Of a stretch of DNA of 27,212 bases, positions 23,160-27,212 are shown one piece after another; the stretch's first letter is position 1, and the number at the start of each line of letters is the position of its first letter. Both the position numbers and the translations under genes were made by a program. The notes beneath the pieces were generated by a model that made no database searches, was not told the origin of the DNA, and saw only the letters and a program-made list of their open reading frames with translations. This DNA comes from Longimicrobium sp. (GTDB lineage: Bacteria; Gemmatimonadota; Gemmatimonadetes; Longimicrobiales; Longimicrobiaceae): positions 1 through 27,212 of the forward strand of contig JAUJMI010000005.1 of the NCBI GenBank assembly GCA_030446945.1, in the 5' to 3' direction.

Positions 23160-24854
23160 ATGAAGCTCCGATCCGCAATCGCACTGCTCTGCCTGGCCGT
23201 GGCAGCCGCCTTCGCGCCACTGGCGGCGCCCCTCCCCGCGCTGGCGCAGGCGGCGGCCGCGCCGGCCGGCGGACAGGACACGATCGTCGCGCCTCCGCCA
23301 CCCGGCAGCCCGGCCGCAGCCTACGATTCGGCCCCGCTGCCCATCACCCGCGAGCAGCCCGAAGCCGCTGAACAGGCCGAAAGCGGGCTCATGGCGCGGA
23401 TCGACGCCACTATCGGCGCGGTCAACGGTGTGATCGGCGCGTTCTTCTTCTTCGACGTACTTTTCTGGGACGATCAGCACGAGCTGCCGTTCCTGGTCCT
23501 GTGGCTGGTGATCGGGTCGCTGTTCCTGACCTTCCGCATGGGCTTCATCAACCTGCGCGCGTTCGGCCACGCCATCGCCGTGACCCGCGGCAAGTACACA
23601 AACCCGAACGCCCCCGGCGAGGTGTCGCACTTCGCCGCGCTCACCACCGCCCTTTCGGCCACCGTGGGGCTGGGCAACATCGGCGGCGTGGCGGTGGCGG
23701 TGAGCGTCGGCGGCCCGGGCGCGACCTTCTGGATGATCATCGCGGGGCTGCTGGGAATGAGCGCCAAGTTCGCCGAGTGCACGCTGGGCCAGATGTACCG
23801 GGAAACCCGCTCGGACGGCAGCGTCCTGGGCGGCGGCATGCAGTACCTCTCCCGCGGGTTCGCCGAGCGCGGGATGGGAGGGGTGGGCAAGGTCCTGGCG
23901 GTGATGTTCGCCGTGTTGTGCGTGGGGGGCTCACTCGGAGGCGGCGCCAGCTACCAGGTCAACCAGTCGCTGAACGCGATCCAGGAAACCATCCCGCAGC
24001 TGGCGGCGGCGCCCTGGGCGTACGGGCTCCTGATGTCGTTCCTGGTGGGCGTCGTGATCATCGGAGGCATCCGACGCATCGCCAACGTGGCCGACAAGGT
24101 GGTTCCGCTGATGTGCGGCGTGTACGTTCTTGCCGCGCTGTACATCCTGGCCATCAACTTCACCGCCATTCCCGGCGCCTTCGGTACCATCATCAGCTCG
24201 GCTTTCGCGCCGAGCGCGGCGTACGGCGGCTTCCTTGGCGCCCTGGTCGTGGGCTTCCGCCGCGCGGCGTTCAGCAACGAGGCCGGCACGGGCTCCGCCG
24301 CCATCGCCCACTCGGCGGCAAAGACCGAGTACCCGGTGCGCGAAGGGATCGTGGCGCTCCTCGAGCCCTTCATCGACACCGTCGTGGTATGCACGATGAC
24401 TGCGCTCGTCATCGTCATCACCGGCGCGTACAACGACCCCGCCCATGCCGACCTGATCGCCGCGAACAAGGGCGCTGCGCTCACGTCCCGGGCCATGGGA
24501 TCGCAGATCTCGTGGTTCCCGTACGTCCTCTCGGGCGCGGTGTTCCTGTTCGCCTACTCCACCGCCATCTCGTGGTCGTACTACGGCGAGCGGTGCTGGG
24601 TGTGGATGTTCGGCGACGCCGCCTCCAAGTACTACAAGGCGCTGGTGATCGTGTTCGTGTTCCTGGGCTCCATCATCACGGCCACGAACATCCTGGACTT
24701 CGGCGACCTGATGATCCTGGGCATGGCCTTCCCGAACCTGGTGGGCGTTTACCTGCTGAGCGGGAAGGTGCGGCGGGCGTTGGACGACTACTGGACGAAG
24801 CTCAAGAGCGGCGAAATCCGCCGCTACGACGCGCACGCGGTGGCGGGAGACTGA
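23160..24854 (+). CDS. Alanine/glycine:cation symporter (AGCS family)
   Basis: Sodium- or proton-coupled uptake of alanine or glycine across the inner membrane. From ATG 23160 the product has 564 residues: a Sec-type signal-like N terminus (Met-Lys-Leu-Arg-Ser, hydrophobic core, Ala-Leu-Ala-Gln near 30), a Pro/Ala linker, then a polytopic membrane region. AGCS motifs include [29 protein letters not shown], and Ser-Asn-Glu-Ala-Gly-Thr-Gly-Ser-Ala. This start has no SD. The frame is open back to ATG 22935, which has one, so translation could also yield a 639-residue chimera with the NSS remnant at its front. A terminator hairpin lies about 130 bases downstream. The family call is firm, the start uncertain. 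Confidence 0.92.
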   Translation: MKLRSAIALLCLAVAAAFAPLAAPLPALAQAAAAPAGGQDTIVAPPPPGSPAAAYDSAPLPITREQPEAAEQAESGLMARIDATIGAVNGVIGAFFFFDVLFWDDQHELPFLVLWLVIGSLFLTFRMGFINLRAFGHAIAVTRGKYTNPNAPGEVSHFAALTTALSATVGLGNIGGVAVAVSVGGPGATFWMIIAGLLGMSAKFAECTLGQMYRETRSDGSVLGGGMQYLSRGFAERGMGGVGKVLAVMFAVLCVGGSLGGGASYQVNQSLNAIQETIPQLAAAPWAYGLLMSFLVGVVIIGGIRRIANVADKVVPLMCGVYVLAALYILAINFTAIPGAFGTIISSAFAPSAAYGGFLGALVVGFRRAAFSNEAGTGSAAIAHSAAKTEYPVREGIVALLEPFIDTVVVCTMTALVIVITGAYNDPAHADLIAANKGAALTSRAMGSQISWFPYVLSGAVFLFAYSTAISWSYYGERCWVWMFGDAASKYYKALVIVFVFLGSIITATNILDFGDLMILGMAFPNLVGVYLLSGKVRRALDDYWTKLKSGEIRRYDAHAVAGD

Positions 24855-24984
24855 TTTCCGCCGTCCGCGGGTGACGGGGCCCGCGGAGGACCGGCGGGAG
24901 CCGCCGGGGGTAGCCCTCACCCCCCGCTCGTCGGCAGCGCGGCAGGCGTGAGGCCCCGCCTTGATCACATGGACACGTTGAAAA

Positions 24985-25015
24985 AGGACCGCTCCCCGGC
25001 CGGGGGAGCGGTCCT
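24985..25015. terminator. Bidirectional intrinsic terminator between AGCS and helicase genes
   Basis: AGGACCGCTCCCC (24985-24997) pairs perfectly with GGGGAGCGGTCCT (25003-25015) around GGCCG. On the minus strand it is followed by TTTTTCAACG, a good T tract for the helicase gene; on the plus strand CTTGTTG follows, weaker, for the symporter gene. Confidence 0.9.
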
Positions 25016-25046
25016 CTTGTTGAACGCGCCCGGAGGCGCGGCCCGT

Positions 25047-26339
25047 TCAGCCGACGCGGAGGAGCTTGGCCAGCTCTTCCTGCGACAGCTCGCCCGACTT
25101 GCGGCCGCGCGTGGTGCGGGCCTCCTTCTGGGCGGCACGCTTGGTCTGCGGCATCGGCGCCTGCTCCACCGGCGGGGCCGGCTCGCCGTCCTCGCCCAGG
25201 ATCAGCGGGGTGTCCGCGACGAAGAACGAGTAGCCCGGGACGTTGACCCGCGGGATGCGGGAGCCCAGCAGCTGCTCCACCGCCGCCACGTCGCCGACCT
25301 CGACGCCGGCCATCAGGGTGATCGCAACGCCCGGCTCGCCCGCGCGGGCGGTGCGGCCCACGCGGTGCACGTACCCTTCCGGGTCCTTGGGTGCGTCGTA
25401 GTTGATGACGTGCGAGATGCCGTCCACGTCGATCCCGCGCTGCGCCACGTCGGTGGCCACCAGCACCTGCACCTCGCCGCTGCGGAACGACTCCAGCGCG
25501 CGGACGCGCTGCTGCATGTTCCGGTCGCTGTGCATCGCCTCCACCTTGATGCCGGCGCGCGACACGGCCTGCGCCACGCGGTCCGCGCCGAACTTGGTGC
25601 GGCAGAACACGAGCGCGCTCTTGAACTCCGGCTTGCGCAGCAGCTCCAGCAGGAGCCCCGTCTTCTGGCGCGCGTCCACCGGGTAGACGAACTGATCCAC
25701 CCCCTCCGCGGCCTGCACCTTGGGCGCCGCCTCCACCGTGACCGGGTCGCGGAGGATGTCGTACGCCAGCGACTTCACCGAGTTGGGCATGGTGGCGCTG
25801 AAGAAGAGCGTCTGCCGCCCCTCCTTCGGCATCCGCCGCATCACCTCGTTGATCTGCGGGCGGAAGCCCATGTCCAGCATCCGGTCGGCCTCGTCCAGCA
25901 CCAGCACCTCGACTCTGGAGAGGTCGACGTTGCCGCGCTCGATGTGGTCGATCAGGCGCCCCGGCGTGGCCACCAGGATCTCGTAGCCGGCGCGCAGGCC
26001 GCGCATGTCCTTGTCCAGCGGCACGCCGCCATACACCACGCCCACGAACAGCTCGCTGCCACGCGCGTAGTCCCGCGCGGACTCGGACACCTGGATCGCC
26101 AGCTCGCGCGTGGGGCAGAGGACGAGGGCGCGGAGCCCTTCCTTGCCGCGCAGCCGGTGCAGTGTGGGAAGCATGAACGCCGCCGTCTTGCCGGTCCCGG
26201 TGGGAGCCCGGCCGAGGACGTCCCGCCCCTCGAGGGCGGCGGGGATGGCCTGCTGCTGGATGGGGGTGGGGATTTCGTAGCCCAGCGCCGTGACGTTGCG
26301 GACCAGCTCGGGCGCGAGGTTCAGCTCATTGAAATGCAT
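25047..26339 (-). CDS. DEAD-box ATP-dependent RNA helicase (RhlE-like)
   Basis: Unwinds RNA in ribosome assembly or mRNA turnover. All motifs are present in the 430-residue product: Q motif around Thr25-Pro-Ile-Gln, motif I Ala-Pro-Thr-Gly-Thr-Gly-Lys-Thr at 45-52, Ia Pro-Thr-Arg-Glu-Leu at 76-80, Ib Thr-Pro-Gly-Arg at 125-128, II Asp-Glu-Ala-Asp at 149-152, III Ser-Ala-Thr at 181-183, and VI His-Arg-Val-Gly-Arg-Thr-Ala-Arg at 325-332. The tail after about residue 390 is basic (Lys/Arg-rich) and ends Glu-Leu-Ala-Lys-Leu-Leu-Arg-Val-Gly. The short N terminus and overall size resemble RhlE, though SrmB or CshA-type names cannot be excluded. AAGGAAAAG lies directly upstream of ATG 26339. It appears monocistronic, with its own terminator. 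Confidence 0.95.
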   Translation of the reverse strand: MHFNELNLAPELVRNVTALGYEIPTPIQQQAIPAALEGRDVLGRAPTGTGKTAAFMLPTLHRLRGKEGLRALVLCPTRELAIQVSESARDYARGSELFVGVVYGGVPLDKDMRGLRAGYEILVATPGRLIDHIERGNVDLSRVEVLVLDEADRMLDMGFRPQINEVMRRMPKEGRQTLFFSATMPNSVKSLAYDILRDPVTVEAAPKVQAAEGVDQFVYPVDARQKTGLLLELLRKPEFKSALVFCRTKFGADRVAQAVSRAGIKVEAMHSDRNMQQRVRALESFRSGEVQVLVATDVAQRGIDVDGISHVINYDAPKDPEGYVHRVGRTARAGEPGVAITLMAGVEVGDVAAVEQLLGSRIPRVNVPGYSFFVADTPLILGEDGEPAPPVEQAPMPQTKRAAQKEARTTRGRKSGELSQEELAKLLRVG

Positions 26340-26779
26340 CTTTTCCTTGTAGGGGTGGCCCGGGCTCTTCCCTCCGGGTCCGCCGCTGGTAGCAGCGCAG
26401 GCACCGCGTGGTGCCCATCGTTCGCCGCTCGTGAGTTTGTCCAGGATTGGACGTAGTGCCCAGAAGAATCACACGCCCATTCTGGCGCGGGGCACGACCG
26501 CGTGTCTCGGAATTCGTTCCAAGTCGTCTATTTTAACGCATTTGCCCGGTTTCCGCTACGGGAACAGCAGGGGATAGAGGAGAGGGAACAGGGAATGGCC
26601 AGCAAACCCCCTCCCCCTGTCCCCCTGTCCCCTGCCCCCTGCCCCCCGGTCAGACACTTGCAGCACCGCGCCGTAGCGGCCCGCCACGGGCGGCACTAAG
26701 TTGTCGCGGCTTGCCGCACGCCCGGGGGCGGGGCGGCTCACCGGCGCACCCTCGCGGGCGCCCGCACGATGTGTGAACC
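26340..26779. other. Divergent intergenic region between the helicase and E1-like genes
   Basis: The 440 bases hold no credible gene. There is an A/T-richer island at 26508-26545 (GTCTATTTTAACGC), the least GC-rich part of the region and a reasonable place for a promoter, but no clear -35/-10 pair is visible. At 26560-26600 plus-strand GGGAACAG/GGGAATGG motifs occur, followed at 26610-26648 by repeated CCCCCTGTCCCC, a loosely mirrored purine/pyrimidine tract related in style to the AGGGAAT arrays near engB. Confidence 0.5.
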
Positions 26780-27175
26780 ATGGCAGACCTTCGCGAATTC
26801 ACCGGGCCCAACGCGGCCTACGTGCTGGACCTGTACGACCGCTTCCTGAGCGACCCCACCTCGGTGGACGAAACGTGGCGCGGCTACTTCGCATCGTTTT
26901 CGCCGAGCGACGAGCGCGCGGCCGTCGGCATTCCCGCGGACGTGGACCGGATCGTGGCGGCGCGGGAGCTGGCACGCTCCATCCGCGCGCGGGGGCACAC
27001 CGCGGCGCGGCTGGACCCGCTCGGCTCCGAGCCCTCGGTGGACCCGGCGCTGGACCCCGCCTTCCACGGGATCAGCGAGGCACACCTGGCCGCGCGCCCC
27101 GCATCGGTGGCGCGCAGCGCGCCGGGAGGGGAGAAGGAGTGGCTGAGCGCGATACGGCAGCTGAGGGAGAACTAG
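26780..27175 (+). CDS. Short protein matching only the N-terminal region of 2-oxoglutarate dehydrogenase E1
   Basis: The 131-residue product starts like E1o (SucA/Kgd): Asn-Ala-Ala-Tyr-Val-Leu-Asp-Leu-Tyr-Asp-Arg-Phe-Leu, then Asp-Pro-Thr-Ser-Val-Asp-Glu-Thr-Trp-Arg, which in SucA is the N-terminal segment that tethers E1 to the E2 core. It continues with Ala-Arg-Glu-Leu-Ala-Arg-Ser-Ile-Arg-Ala-Arg-Gly-His-Thr-Ala-Ala-Arg-Leu-Asp-Pro-Leu-Gly, the next conserved block of E1. It ends with TAG after Ala-Ile-Arg-Gln-Leu-Arg-Glu-Asn, roughly where full E1 proteins (over 900 residues) enter the thiamine-diphosphate domain. So it is a stand-alone E1 N-terminal protein, one piece of a split E1, or a truncated gene. 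No SD is visible. Another gene begins 20 bases later in a different frame. Confidence 0.75.
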   Translation: MADLREFTGPNAAYVLDLYDRFLSDPTSVDETWRGYFASFSPSDERAAVGIPADVDRIVAARELARSIRARGHTAARLDPLGSEPSVDPALDPAFHGISEAHLAARPASVARSAPGGEKEWLSAIRQLREN

Positions 27176-27194
27176 AAAGGGGCCAACGCGAGCT

Positions 27195-27212
27195 ATGTCG
27201 ACCTCCTTCACG
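27195..27212 (+). CDS. Start of a further gene, cut by the window edge
   Basis: ATG at 27195 begins Met-Ser-Thr-Ser-Phe-Thr and is open to the end of the window. It lies 20 bases after the E1-like stop, in another frame, consistent with an operon partner, possibly the rest of the 2-oxoglutarate dehydrogenase complex. Only six codons are visible. Confidence 0.35.

Noticed and set aside
22178..23281. 368-codon upstream extension of PBP1A
   Set aside because: It overlaps the secreted-protein gene and the NSS remnant on the other strand and has no membrane-protein or PBP character; the ATG at 22177 gives a normal PBP1A.
1..27212. A dedicated defence, secretion or biosynthetic cluster
   Set aside because: Every substantial gene is housekeeping or envelope-related; no toxin-antitoxin, nuclease, reverse transcriptase, NRPS/PKS or phage gene could be recognised.

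Overview
The window is about 27 kb of very GC-rich bacterial chromosome with a housekeeping gene set and no phage, plasmid, transposase or CRISPR signature. The gene content is that of a diderm (Gram-negative-type envelope): a TamA/BamA-type barrel, TamB, PBP1A and a periplasmic HtrA. The GC content, the lipoprotein-type TamA (TamL-like) and the GC-rich dispersed intergenic repeats would fit Gemmatimonadota, perhaps Longimicrobium relatives. That assignment is an inference; no rRNA or marker tree is available here.

Layout. The left edge (1-850) holds the 3' part of an SGNH/GDSL hydrolase on the plus strand, a possible 28-codon lipopeptide and a strong bidirectional terminator. From 848 to 9585 the minus strand carries protein-folding and proteolysis genes, read right to left: dnaK, an HtrA/Do protease, tRNA-Leu(UAG), tig, clpP, clpX, a four-helix-bundle (S23-type) protein, and the ribosome-assembly GTPase engB. 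Plus-strand genes fill 9914-12197: a PrcB-like lipoprotein, a trimeric-type purine nucleoside phosphorylase, and a membrane-anchored coiled-coil protein.

From 12216 to 22177 the minus strand carries an envelope-biogenesis block, read right to left: a class A penicillin-binding protein (PBP1A), a lipidated TamA/BamA-family barrel, and a 1666-residue TamB whose start codon overlaps the tamA stop. The right part holds a small secreted protein of unknown function, an alanine/glycine:cation symporter (AGCS) preceded in frame by the N-terminal remnant of an unrelated NSS-family sodium symporter, a DEAD-box RNA helicase on the minus strand, and a short plus-strand gene that encodes only the N-terminal part of a 2-oxoglutarate dehydrogenase E1. 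A further gene starts at the right edge.

How it works together. Nascent-chain chaperone (trigger factor), ATP-dependent protease (ClpXP), Hsp70 (DnaK) and periplasmic quality control (HtrA) lie side by side. Peptidoglycan synthesis (PBP1A) lies beside outer-membrane protein and lipid transport (TamA/TamB).

The unusual material lies mostly between genes: three copies of an imperfect palindromic repeat bounded by GAACRGC, a four-helix-bundle gene flanked by oppositely oriented AGGGAAT heptad arrays that run up to the engB start codon, and several strong intrinsic terminators. I did not find a clear, previously undescribed multi-gene system. The best leads are the NSS/AGCS junction, the S23 cassette, the repeat family and the stand-alone E1 N-terminal gene.
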